Origin: CAXPZW01 sp964221845
GTDB lineage: Bacteria; Bacteroidota; Bacteroidia; Flavobacteriales_D; Sanyastnellaceae
Length of the DNA: 64,000 nt
NCBI GenBank assembly: GCA_964221845.1
Contig: CAXPZW010000007.1
Location: 1-64,000, forward strand
Direction of reading: 5' to 3'
Of the stretch, positions 1 through 10,708 are shown piece by piece; the first letter of the stretch is position 1, and each line of letters starts with the position of its first letter. The translations under genes and the position numbers were made by a program. Under the pieces are notes generated by a model. The model was not told the origin of the DNA. It did not search any database and saw only the letters and a list, made by a program, of their open reading frames with translations.

Positions 1-1
1 C

Positions 2-2764
2 GGCACCAAAGTATTGCCGGTGTCTTCCTTGGGCACCCGCTACCGCGCCAGCACATACGCGGCAGGAGGCAATGCCGGCGCCGAAATGCTGGTGGTGGCC
101 ACCGAAGACAACACGGTACTGCTGATCACCCCCTCAGCCCCCACCCTTGCCGGTCAACCCGCCGGCGTGCCGTTTGAAGTGACCCTCCACACCGGCGAAA
201 CCTTCCTGGTCCAAGCCGAAACCCCCAACGACCTTACCGGGACACTTGTGGAGGCTGCACCGTCTTCAGGTTCGTGCCGTCCGTTTGCGGTGTTCTCGGG
301 CGCAACATGTGCGTCGGTGCCCACCACCTGTACGGCGTGCGACCACGTGTTTGAGCAGAACTTTCCCGTGCCCACTTGGGGCAGCACTTACCAAGCCGTG
401 CCCTTCTTGGGTCCGGATAGCTACACGCTGCGTGTATTGGCCGACCAAGCCGCAATGGTGACCGTTGGAGGCATCCCACATGCGGTGGCTGCAGGGGACT
501 TTTTGGAAATCAACGGACTCACTTCTCCTGAGTGCATCACCGCCGATGTGCCGGTGCAAGCCGTGCAGTTCATGGAAGGCGTGGAATGCGGCGGCGTGGG
601 CGACCCGGCCATGCTTGTGCTCAATGCCCAAGAACAGCAAATCGACGCAGTCACCTTCAGTACGGTGGACAGCGCCATCATCACCGAACACGCCTTGACT
701 GTCATCACCGACGCCACCAACACCGCAAACCTATGGTTGGACGGTACTGCGCTGTCTCCCACCTTGTTTGAGACCTTCCCGAGCTGTCCTACTCGTGCGT
801 TTACGCGCTTGCCGTTGGACGCGGGTTCGCACACGTTGGAATCCGACGGGCTGTTTACCGCCTACGTCTATGGAAACGGCTTTGCCGAGAGCTACGCCTA
901 CTCGGTGGGGTCGTATGCGCGCCTGGAGCCGGAAGAACCTACTTTACACTGCTTCAGTACCGAGCTGGACCTGCAAGTGATGCCTACCACCACAGATGTC
1001 ACCTGGTTCTTGCTGCCCGATACCTTGAGCCAAGTGGGTTCAGGCGAGCAGTTGGTCATGTCCGCCCCTTTTGCCTCAGGTACCTATGAGGCGCACGGAA
1101 CCGAGGGCATCTCGGGATGCCCCGTTACTGAAGCCTTTTGGGTGGAATATTCGTCCGCGCCACAAGTGGACATCGGTCCGCTCGACCCCACCGTGTGCAT
1201 TCACGACACGGTGCCCACCACCGCATCGGTCACCACCGATTTGGACAACCTGGAGGTGTGGTGGACCTCACACGATGCCTTGGCCGACACCACCGACTTA
1301 TCGCCCGAATTGTCTCCGCTGACTTCCACCGTGTTCACCCTCAATGTGGCCACCCCGGGCGGCTGCGTGAACCAGCAACACAGTTATGTGGTGGAGGTGA
1401 TCGAGGAGGACCCCAGCTTTGAGATCGGTCCCGATGTGGAAGTGTGCGCCGATGCCGTGCACGAGCTCCACGTGGCCCTGCCCACCGATTGGACCTACAC
1501 GTGGAACGCCGCGGGCTTCACCGGTCCGGATGTGGAATTGACCGCACCCGGCACGTACGCATTGGAAGTGACTTCCCCCGGCGGCTGCACCCATGCCGAC
1601 AGCATGGCCCTGGCCCACCTGCCGCTGCCCGATCCCGGCTGGAATCCCATCCCGGCCTTTTGCGCCGGCGACAGCGCGTTGTACACGCCCCCGAACGACA
1701 CCTGGAACGTGACCTGGAACGACGGCCTCACAGGCCCGCGTTGGCTGGTGGACACCTCCACGTTGACCTATGACATCACCGACCCTGCGGGATGCGGCTT
1801 CTCCGGAGCAGTGTCGCCAGAGACCTTCGCAGCCCCCGATATGTTCCTTCCCGATGAGGTGTACACCTGCGAAGGTGACCAAGCCATCATCGAGGCCATT
1901 GCCGACGGGGTCACCTACCTCTGGCAAGACGGCACCTCGGGCACCTCGGCCACGGCCGATGCGGGCGGGTTCTTTGGGTTGACCGTGACCAACAACTTGG
2001 GTTGTACCACCACCGATTCTACCTGGGTAGAGGTGCTGGATCATCCCGAGGTGGACCTGGGCGCCGATGTGATTTTGTGCGAAGGCCAAACCGCCCTGCT
2101 GGACGCCGGAAGCACCGGCTGGACCTATTCCTGGAGCACCGGACACAGCGGACCCACATTGCAAGTGAGCACCTCAGGCAGTTACACCGTGGAGGCCTCC
2201 AACGGCTTCTGTTCGGATGTGGATCAAGTGCTGGTGGAAGTGGTGCCCGCGCCTGTGCGCCCGTTTGCCACCGATTCGCTCTGGTGTTTTGAAGACCAGC
2301 CGCTGGAGCTGCACGCCGGCAACCCCGGTTACCAATTCGTGTGGAGCAACGGCAGTACGGCCAACAGCACCACCTTCAACCAAGAAGGCGAAGCGTCCTT
2401 GACGGTGACCACCCCACTGGGCTGCACCAGCACCTTCACCATTGACTTGACTGCGTTCTGCAACCAAAGCTCGCTCTACCTTCCCAACGGCTTCACCCCG
2501 GACGGGGATGGGGTCAACGACACTTTTGGTGCCGTGGGTTCGGGCATCGGGCGTTTTCACATGACCATCTGGAACCGGTGGGGCGACGAAGTCTTTGCCA
2601 CCGACAGCATGAATGAATTCTGGGACGGCCGGGGCGACCGCCGCGGCAAAACCGGCGAGAGTGCGGTGTACGTCTACCAGGTCACCTACACCACCCTGCT
2701 GGACCACGAGGGCCGCGAGTCGGTGCCGCAACACGTGCGCGGGTTTGTGACCGTGGTGCGCTAG
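2..2764 (+). CDS. Large surface protein with IgGFc-binding-like N-terminal region and type B T9SS sorting domain (5' partial)
   Basis: The reading frame is open to the left edge, so the true start lies outside the window and the apparent TTG start at 14 is probably internal. The first ~300 codons resemble the IgGFc-binding protein N-terminal domain seen in many Bacteroidota surface proteins, with a typical 'ACDHVFEQNFPVPTWG' stretch. The middle is a row of Ig/PKD-like beta modules with repeated Cys-containing strands such as 'VCADAVHEL' and 'LCEGQTALLDAG'. The last ~95 residues are a gliding-motility-associated C-terminal domain: 'LPNGFTPDGDGVNDTF', then 'IWNRWGDEVF' and 'WDGRGD'. That domain marks a protein secreted by T9SS and attached or released at the cell surface. 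The exact ligand cannot be told. It ends convergently with the K+ channel gene, the two stops sharing the CTAG at 2761-2764. Confidence 0.85.
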   Translation, partial: GTKVLPVSSLGTRYRASTYAAGGNAGAEMLVVATEDNTVLLITPSAPTLAGQPAGVPFEVTLHTGETFLVQAETPNDLTGTLVEAAPSSGSCRPFAVFSGATCASVPTTCTACDHVFEQNFPVPTWGSTYQAVPFLGPDSYTLRVLADQAAMVTVGGIPHAVAAGDFLEINGLTSPECITADVPVQAVQFMEGVECGGVGDPAMLVLNAQEQQIDAVTFSTVDSAIITEHALTVITDATNTANLWLDGTALSPTLFETFPSCPTRAFTRLPLDAGSHTLESDGLFTAYVYGNGFAESYAYSVGSYARLEPEEPTLHCFSTELDLQVMPTTTDVTWFLLPDTLSQVGSGEQLVMSAPFASGTYEAHGTEGISGCPVTEAFWVEYSSAPQVDIGPLDPTVCIHDTVPTTASVTTDLDNLEVWWTSHDALADTTDLSPELSPLTSTVFTLNVATPGGCVNQQHSYVVEVIEEDPSFEIGPDVEVCADAVHELHVALPTDWTYTWNAAGFTGPDVELTAPGTYALEVTSPGGCTHADSMALAHLPLPDPGWNPIPAFCAGDSALYTPPNDTWNVTWNDGLTGPRWLVDTSTLTYDITDPAGCGFSGAVSPETFAAPDMFLPDEVYTCEGDQAIIEAIADGVTYLWQDGTSGTSATADAGGFFGLTVTNNLGCTTTDSTWVEVLDHPEVDLGADVILCEGQTALLDAGSTGWTYSWSTGHSGPTLQVSTSGSYTVEASNGFCSDVDQVLVEVVPAPVRPFATDSLWCFEDQPLELHAGNPGYQFVWSNGSTANSTTFNQEGEASLTVTTPLGCTSTFTIDLTAFCNQSSLYLPNGFTPDGDGVNDTFGAVGSGIGRFHMTIWNRWGDEVFATDSMNEFWDGRGDRRGKTGESAVYVYQVTYTTLLDHEGRESVPQHVRGFVTVVR

Positions 2765-3459
2765 ACGTTGACTTCGATGAATTTCTTGACGTCTCCCAAC
2801 TTCCCGAACACCACCAGGGTGTCGGTTTCGTAGATCATCGTTTCGCTTTTGGGCACGCCAATGATGTGCTCCTCAACGTTGATGTCTCCGCTTTGCTCGT
2901 CTTTGATCTCGTACTCGCGCTTGAGGGTGATGAGCGTCAGGCGGTACTTGTTGCGCAGGTCAATGTCCTCCAACGAGCGGTTGGCGATGCCGGCAGGGGC
3001 CTTGATCTCCGCAATCTCAAATCCGTCGGGCAGTTGCAGGAAGCCGGTGATGGAAGGGTTGACCAAGCGCTCGGCCACGGTGGTTGCAATCTCCATCTCG
3101 GGGGCGAGGATTTCTTCGATGCCGAGTTTTTGGAGGATGCGCAACTGGTTGGCACCCGATGCACGTGCAATCACACGGGGCACGCCCATGTCTTTGAGGG
3201 CCATGGAGGTGAGCACCGTGGCTTCGAAGTTTTCTCCGATGGCCACCACCACAGCGTCCATCTGGTCGATGCCTTTGCTGCGGAGGATTTTGGGGTCGGT
3301 GGCGTCCAAAGCAATGGCCAGAGCCACTTCGTCTTTGAGGGCTTCGGTGCGTGCTTGTGACACGTCAAAGGCGTGCACCTCTGCACCTTTTTTGGCGAGT
3401 TCACGGGCGATTTCCGCGCCGTATTTCCCCACTCCAATAACTGCGAATTTCCGGGCCAT
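2761..3459 (-). CDS. KtrA/TrkA-type potassium channel regulatory subunit
   Basis: A 232-residue cytoplasmic RCK protein that gates a KtrB/TrkH potassium channel in response to bound nucleotide. An N-terminal Rossmann fold begins at residue ~4 with 'AVIGVGKYGAEIARELAKKG' and the acidic residue of 'VHAFDVS' ending strand 2. A TrkA-C domain occupies roughly residues 140-225 ('IAEIKAPAGIANRSLEDIDL'). Length is normal for KtrA. It starts one base after the end of kynU on the same strand, so the two are probably cotranscribed. No KtrB/TrkH gene is next to it here; the channel partner must lie elsewhere. TrkA and KtrA cannot be separated rigorously by eye, but the single RCK unit fits KtrA. Confidence 0.9.
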   Translation of the reverse strand: MARKFAVIGVGKYGAEIARELAKKGAEVHAFDVSQARTEALKDEVALAIALDATDPKILRSKGIDQMDAVVVAIGENFEATVLTSMALKDMGVPRVIARASGANQLRILQKLGIEEILAPEMEIATTVAERLVNPSITGFLQLPDGFEIAEIKAPAGIANRSLEDIDLRNKYRLTLITLKREYEIKDEQSGDINVEEHIIGVPKSETMIYETDTLVVFGKLGDVKKFIEVNV

Positions 3460-3460
3460 G

Positions 3461-4741
3461 TCAAGCGTTCTTTAGGGCTGCTTCCAGCAAAGTACCAAAG
3501 GTATAAACGTCGGTGAAGGAGTTGTACATGGGCACAGGGGCCATGCGAATCACGTTGGGCTCGCGCCAATCGGCAATCACGCTGTCTGCCAACAAGCGGT
3601 CAAACAACGGGCGTCCGTGGCCGTGCACCAGCAGGCTCAACTGGCAACCGCGCTCCTCGGGGTTGCGCGGGGTGATGATTTCCACCGGCGAGCCTGCGCG
3701 GCGTCCGGCTTCTTCCACCACAAACTCGAGGTAGGCGGTGAGTTGGATGGCCTTTTCTCTCAGAGCGTCCATGCCTACCTCAGTAAACAGGTCCAACGCG
3801 GCTTTGTGCGGAGCCATGGCAAACACCGGGGCGTTGCTCAGCTGCCAGCCTTCGGCGCCTGGGATGGGTTTGAAGCCCTGCTCCATTTGGAAGCGGCTGG
3901 TTTTGTCGTAACCCCACCATCCTGCAAAGCGCGGCAAATCGGGGGCGTTGGCGTGGCGCTCGTGCACAAACACGCCGGACACGCTGCCCGGGCCTGAGTT
4001 CAAGTACTTGTAGGTACACCAGCAGGCAAAGTCCACGCCCCAGTCGTGGAGTTTCAGGGGCACGTTGCCGGCAGCGTGGGCCAGGTCAAACCCACACACG
4101 GCACCCACCGAATGGGCCTTGCGGGTGATGCGCTCCAGGTCAAAACGCTGGCCGGTGTAGTAGTTCACCCCACCAAAGAACACCAGGGCCACTTCGTCGG
4201 CGTTTGCGTCGATGGCAGCTTCTATGTCTTCGTGGCGGATGGTGTGTTCCCCTTCGCGCGGGGCCACTTCTATGATGTCGGTCTGGGGGTCGAGCCCGTG
4301 AAACTTCACTTGGCTCTCCAGGGCGTATTGGTCCGAAGGGAACGCCTTGGCCTCGCAAATGATCTTGGCGCGCTTGCCTTCAGGGCGGTAAAACGACACG
4401 AGCATCAGGTGCACGTTGACCGTGAGCCCGTTCATGAGCACCACTTCTTCTGGGCGGGCACCCACCAGTTTGGCGGCGCCTTCGGTGAAGAGTTCGTGGT
4501 AGCTGAACCACGGGTGCTTGGCGTGGAAATGTCCTTCGACACCCCATCGGGCCCAATCGTCCAGTTCTTGTTCCACCACCGCGCGGGCGGCTTTGGGCTG
4601 CAGGCCCAGGGAATTGCCGGTGAAGTACAGGGCCTGTTTGCCGTGGATCACCGGAATATGGTACTGCTCGCGGTAGCGCGCCAAGGGGTCGGCGGCGTCC
4701 ATCTCAGCAGCAAATGACGAAGCGTAGACGAAATCGGTCAT
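3461..4741 (-). CDS. kynU: Kynureninase
   Basis: A 426-residue PLP enzyme that cleaves L-kynurenine to anthranilate and alanine in tryptophan catabolism and de novo NAD synthesis. Full length for the family. Visible landmarks are 'YFTGNSLGLQPKAARAVVE' at ~39-57, the 'FPSDQYALESQ' segment, the PLP-binding Asp in 'GFDLAHAAGN' (~217-225), and the Schiff-base lysine K245 in 'CTYKYLNSGPG'. The ATG at 4739-4741 follows a good Bacteroidota promoter on the minus strand (TACATTTG at 4775-4782). Other kynurenine-pathway genes are not adjacent. It is followed by ktrA with a single-base gap. Confidence 0.95.
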   Translation of the reverse strand: MTDFVYASSFAAEMDAADPLARYREQYHIPVIHGKQALYFTGNSLGLQPKAARAVVEQELDDWARWGVEGHFHAKHPWFSYHELFTEGAAKLVGARPEEVVLMNGLTVNVHLMLVSFYRPEGKRAKIICEAKAFPSDQYALESQVKFHGLDPQTDIIEVAPREGEHTIRHEDIEAAIDANADEVALVFFGGVNYYTGQRFDLERITRKAHSVGAVCGFDLAHAAGNVPLKLHDWGVDFACWCTYKYLNSGPGSVSGVFVHERHANAPDLPRFAGWWGYDKTSRFQMEQGFKPIPGAEGWQLSNAPVFAMAPHKAALDLFTEVGMDALREKAIQLTAYLEFVVEEAGRRAGSPVEIITPRNPEERGCQLSLLVHGHGRPLFDRLLADSVIADWREPNVIRMAPVPMYNSFTDVYTFGTLLEAALKNA

Positions 4742-4751
4742 GAGGGAGGCT

Positions 4752-4759
4752 TACTTTTG
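4752..4759 (+). promoter_or_regulatory. hemL -7 promoter element
   Basis: TACTTTTG fits the Bacteroidota -7 consensus TAnnTTTG, 45 bases before the hemL ATG. No clear TTTG is seen at the -33 position. It lies only 15 bases from the oppositely directed kynU element, so the two promoters overlap. Confidence 0.6.
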
Positions 4760-4774
4760 CAGCGCGAATTCCCG

Positions 4775-4782
4775 CAAATGTA
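4775..4782 (-). promoter_or_regulatory. kynU -7 promoter element
   Basis: On the minus strand this reads TACATTTG, a perfect TAnnTTTG match, 33 bases before the kynU ATG. A TTTG is present upstream but only 9 bases away, so the -33 box is uncertain. Confidence 0.6.
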
Positions 4783-4804
4783 GGATTCTGTCAAACCACC
4801 TCCC

Positions 4805-6103
4805 ATGCAGATCACCCAGTCCGAACAGCTTTTTGAAACCGCCAAGTCCCTCTTTCCCGGAGGCGTGAATTCTCCGGTACGTGCCTTTGGCGCAGTCGGC
4901 GGTACTCCGCGGTTCATGGTCAAAGGCCAAGGCGCCCACATTTGGGACGCCGACGGCAACAAGTATTTGGATTTCTGCTGCTCGTGGGGCCCGCTCATCT
5001 TGGGCCACGCCCACCCTGGGGTGGTTGAGGCCATTACCCAAACCGCATCTACCGGTACCTCCTTTGGTACCCCCACCGTGCAGGAAAACGAGTTGGCCGA
5101 CCTCATTGTACGCAACCACCGCTACTTGGAGAAAATCCGCTTTGTGTCTTCGGGCACCGAGGCAGCCATGAGCGCCATTCGCTTGGCCCGCGGCTACACG
5201 GGGCGCGACAAAATCATCAAGTTCAACGGCTGCTACCACGGCCACGTGGACGCGCTGCTGGTCAAGGCCGGTTCTGGATTGGCGACCTTGGGCACCTCTA
5301 CTTCTGCCGGTGTGCCCGAGGCCTACGCCCGCGAGACCATCGTACTTCCCTTGAACGACCTGGATGCCGTGGAACAAGCCGTGCAGGAATACAAAGACCA
5401 AATCGCGGTCATTGCCATCGAGCCCATTCCGGCCAACAACGGCCTGCTGATCCAGAGCCGCGAGTTCCTGGTGGGCCTGCGTGAGATTTGCACCCGTGAG
5501 GGCATTGTGCTCTTGTTTGATGAGGTGATCAGCGGCTTCCGCGTCGGGTTTGAAGGCGCAGCCGGTTTCTACGACATCCAACCCGATGTGATGGCTTTTG
5601 GCAAAATCATCGGGGGCGGGTTGCCCGTAGGCGCTTACGCTTCAACTGCCGAGATCATGAACAACGTGGCTCCTACCGGTCCTGTGTACCAAGCCGGTAC
5701 CCTGAGTGGTAACCCAGTAGCCATGGCTGCAGGCAAGGCCCAACTGGAAGCCTGCTTGCAACCCGGATTTTACGCGGAGCTCGAGGCCAAAACCAAGCGC
5801 TTCATCGACCGCGTGTTGGCGCACACCCAAGCCAAAGGGTACGCCTTCAACATGTTCCACAAAGGATCGGTGTTTTGGCTTGCGTTCTCCGATAAGGTGG
5901 CCATCCGCAAAAGCTCGGAGATCGATGCCGACAGCATGAAGTACTTCACCACCCTGCACGCTTCGCTCTTGGAGCAAGGGGTGTACCTCGGTCCTTCGGG
6001 GTACGAGGTGGGCTTTGTGTCTGCTGCTCATACCGACGCGGACTTGGAGTTTGCGGCCGACGCCTTCATCCAAGGCTTGGACCTGGCCTTCTCAGCCGAA
6101 TAG
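4805..6103 (+). CDS. hemL: Glutamate-1-semialdehyde 2,1-aminomutase
   Basis: A 432-residue class III PLP aminotransferase that converts glutamate-1-semialdehyde to 5-aminolevulinate, the last step of the C5 route into tetrapyrroles. The N-terminus 'SLFPGGVNSPVRAFGAVGG' is diagnostic for GSA aminomutase. The cofactor region contains 'SSGTEAAMSAIRLARGYTGR', the Asp of 'LLFDEVISGFRVG', and the Schiff-base lysine K267 in 'AFGKIIGGGLPVGAY'. Full length. It reads divergently from kynU and ends 12 bases inside the convergent UbiA-like gene. With hemH at 22.6 kb, this window holds an early and the last step of haem synthesis, though not in one operon. Confidence 0.96.
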   Translation: MQITQSEQLFETAKSLFPGGVNSPVRAFGAVGGTPRFMVKGQGAHIWDADGNKYLDFCCSWGPLILGHAHPGVVEAITQTASTGTSFGTPTVQENELADLIVRNHRYLEKIRFVSSGTEAAMSAIRLARGYTGRDKIIKFNGCYHGHVDALLVKAGSGLATLGTSTSAGVPEAYARETIVLPLNDLDAVEQAVQEYKDQIAVIAIEPIPANNGLLIQSREFLVGLREICTREGIVLLFDEVISGFRVGFEGAAGFYDIQPDVMAFGKIIGGGLPVGAYASTAEIMNNVAPTGPVYQAGTLSGNPVAMAAGKAQLEACLQPGFYAELEAKTKRFIDRVLAHTQAKGYAFNMFHKGSVFWLAFSDKVAIRKSSEIDADSMKYFTTLHASLLEQGVYLGPSGYEVGFVSAAHTDADLEFAADAFIQGLDLAFSAE

Positions 6104-6955
6104 AAACAGCGCAAGCAATTGCAACCCGCCCATCAGGGCAATGGTGCCGTCGAGCCCTGCGGTAAAGTAGAGCTCGGGGCGCTCTTCGTGCGTGCCGACG
6201 ATCAGCCATGCGGAGGGCACCAGCGCCACCCAGGTAGCCACGGCGTAAGGCGGTGCGTACCATCCGCTGAGTAGCGCACCCAAGGTCAACCCGGCCGAAA
6301 TCACCACCAACACCAAGGCCAAGGTTTTGGCCCCGCCAGTGCCCAGCAGTTGGGGCAAGGTGCGCATGTGCGCGTCGTCGTATTTGAGGTCACGGATGTC
6401 AAAGGGGATGGTGATGGCCAGGATGAACGCGCATTTTTCGCCCCACATCCACCACACGCGGGCATCCGGATTGCGGTCAAACACCAGTGGCAGGAAGCTG
6501 CCTACAACCGCCCAACAAGCTGCAATCAAGAGGATTTTGGCTCCAGGGAGTTCACGCAAGGTGCGCAGGCCGTTCTTGGAGGGGATGAAGTGCACCACGT
6601 ACAGCAGGGAAATCAAGGCGGGTACCGCGAGGGTCCTCCATCCGGCAGGGGGCAAGAAGAGCGCCGTGAAGCCCGAGCCAATCGCTCCCACAATCACCCA
6701 CACCCAAATCCAAAAACGGTTGTCGTACAGCCAGGCGTTGCGTCCGGCAATCACGCGCTTGTTGCGGCGCGAGAGCTTGACCACCCGTTGAAAGTTGTAG
6801 ACAAAGACCGTGGCGAAGAAGGTCAGCCATGCCGCCACCGACTGACTGGCGCCGATTTCAATGCCCGCGGCGTGCACCCACAGGGCTGCACCAAATGCAA
6901 TCCACACGTTGCTGTACACCGTGTTGCGCGCGTGCCGGAGCAAAAACGTGCGCAT
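6092..6955 (-). CDS. UbiA-like integral membrane protein
   Basis: A 287-residue polytopic membrane protein with about eight hydrophobic helices. Helices 1-2 (residues ~15-55) are followed by a basic loop, and the C-terminal half is nearly all membrane segments. The segment 'IPFDIRDLKYDDAHMRTLPQ' at ~200-219 resembles the second Asp-rich motif of UbiA-type aromatic prenyltransferases. The first motif (NDxxDxxxD) is missing: the matching place reads 'VYNFQRVVKLSRRN'. It may be a divergent or non-catalytic member of the superfamily, and the substrate is unknown. It follows the small secreted protein gene by three bases on the same strand, so they are probably one transcript. Confidence 0.6.
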   Translation of the reverse strand: MRTFLLRHARNTVYSNVWIAFGAALWVHAAGIEIGASQSVAAWLTFFATVFVYNFQRVVKLSRRNKRVIAGRNAWLYDNRFWIWVWVIVGAIGSGFTALFLPPAGWRTLAVPALISLLYVVHFIPSKNGLRTLRELPGAKILLIAACWAVVGSFLPLVFDRNPDARVWWMWGEKCAFILAITIPFDIRDLKYDDAHMRTLPQLLGTGGAKTLALVLVVISAGLTLGALLSGWYAPPYAVATWVALVPSAWLIVGTHEERPELYFTAGLDGTIALMGGLQLLALFLFG

Positions 6956-6958
6956 GGG

Positions 6959-7582
6959 TCAGAGGGGCGCCAGGTAAAACAGGATGATGCCGTGCGCCAT
7001 GCCTTCGCCGCCGCCTTTCAAGGCATTGAGCAGCTGCATGGGGCGGGCGACTTTTTCGTAGCCCAGGGCATAGAATTCATTCCAGGTGTGAGAGGGGTCT
7101 GAGATGCACTCCTCTTGGATGCGCAGCACAGGCACCAATTGCCAACCGGTCAGGATGAGCGGAGCGAGGATGGTGGTGGCAAACCCGCCTTGGGCAGCAT
7201 ACGCCGCACCGGCGCTGATGGCAAAGGAGATCCAGAATTGCTTGCCGGCCTTGTGGCACGCGCGGGCGTCCATTTCTCCGGCGATGAAATCGCGCACTTG
7301 GGCCTCGGTCATCCAGTTGCCAATCAAGGTGTCTTGTTGGTACAGGACGTTTTCCTCTCCGCTGCGGATGGAGAAGATTTCGCCGCGGTCCAAAATGCGG
7401 GTTTTGGTTTTGCCGCGTTGGTTGACGAATTCGTAGCGGATTTCCAGCCCCAAACTGTCGAGGATGATGCACGGGAATTCACGCCCGCTCATGGTCAAGA
7501 TGGTGTCTTGCACCGGGGCCTGGGCCGAGGTGAACAGCGGAAAAAGCAGCAGGGGAGTGAGCAGCACTAGCCAAGATCTCAT
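6959..7582 (-). CDS. Secreted or envelope protein of unknown function
   Basis: I chose the ATG at 7580-7582 because it gives a 207-residue protein with a clean signal peptide ('MRSWLVLLTPLLLFPLFTSA', then 'QAPVQD') and sits just after a perfect -7 promoter element. The next ~55 residues form a small beta-rich unit, 'TILTMSGREFPCIILDSLG' then 'EIRYEFVNQRGKTKTRILD', of the kind seen in Bacteroidota proteins that begin with 'D.I...G..I.CKV'. Hydrophobic segments follow at ~115-150. I do not recognise a named family. It is the first gene of a two-gene transcript with the UbiA-like protein. Confidence 0.65.
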   Translation of the reverse strand: MRSWLVLLTPLLLFPLFTSAQAPVQDTILTMSGREFPCIILDSLGLEIRYEFVNQRGKTKTRILDRGEIFSIRSGEENVLYQQDTLIGNWMTEAQVRDFIAGEMDARACHKAGKQFWISFAISAGAAYAAQGGFATTILAPLILTGWQLVPVLRIQEECISDPSHTWNEFYALGYEKVARPMQLLNALKGGGEGMAHGIILFYLAPL

Positions 7583-7587
7583 GCTCC

Positions 7588-7595
7588 CAAATGTA
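7588..7595 (-). promoter_or_regulatory. -7 promoter element next to the start codon
   Basis: On the minus strand TACATTTG matches TAnnTTTG and ends 5 bases before the ATG at 7582. The transcript would be leaderless or nearly so. This supports the chosen start over the longer upstream frame. No clear -33 box. Confidence 0.5.
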
Positions 7596-7716
7596 ACAAA
7601 GGCGAGCAGGGCTTTGCGGGTTTCAATCACCGGCTGTGCGCCCCGGACTGTTCAAAAATCCAATCCGAAGGGCAGAAACCTCGCGTGCGCGCGAACACAT
7701 GCACGTGAGAGCAGTC

Positions 7717-7724
7717 TATATTTG
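7717..7724 (+). promoter_or_regulatory. gcvP -7 promoter element
   Basis: TATATTTG, a perfect TAnnTTTG, 20 bases before the gcvP ATG. No recognisable -33 TTTG about 19 bases upstream. Confidence 0.6.
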
Positions 7725-7744
7725 CGCCCGAAACCCAACATGGA

Positions 7745-10609
<2,865 letters not shown>

Positions 10610-10636
10610 TTCACCGCAAGAATGAGATAAACCTAG

Positions 10637-10667
10637 TTTTTACAGGGGTTGCGAATGGCTATATTTG
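10637..10667 (+). promoter_or_regulatory. Promoter of first tandem T9SS gene
   Basis: TATATTTG at 10660-10667 is a perfect -7 element. An upstream T-run (TTTTT, 10637-10641) lies 18 bases away at the -33 place. The gene's ATG is at 10709, giving an A-rich leader of about 35 bases typical of strongly translated Bacteroidota mRNAs. Confidence 0.65.
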
Positions 10668-10708
10668 CCCTCTATAGCGAAAACAAATCCTCAATTAAAT
10701 TATCAGAG

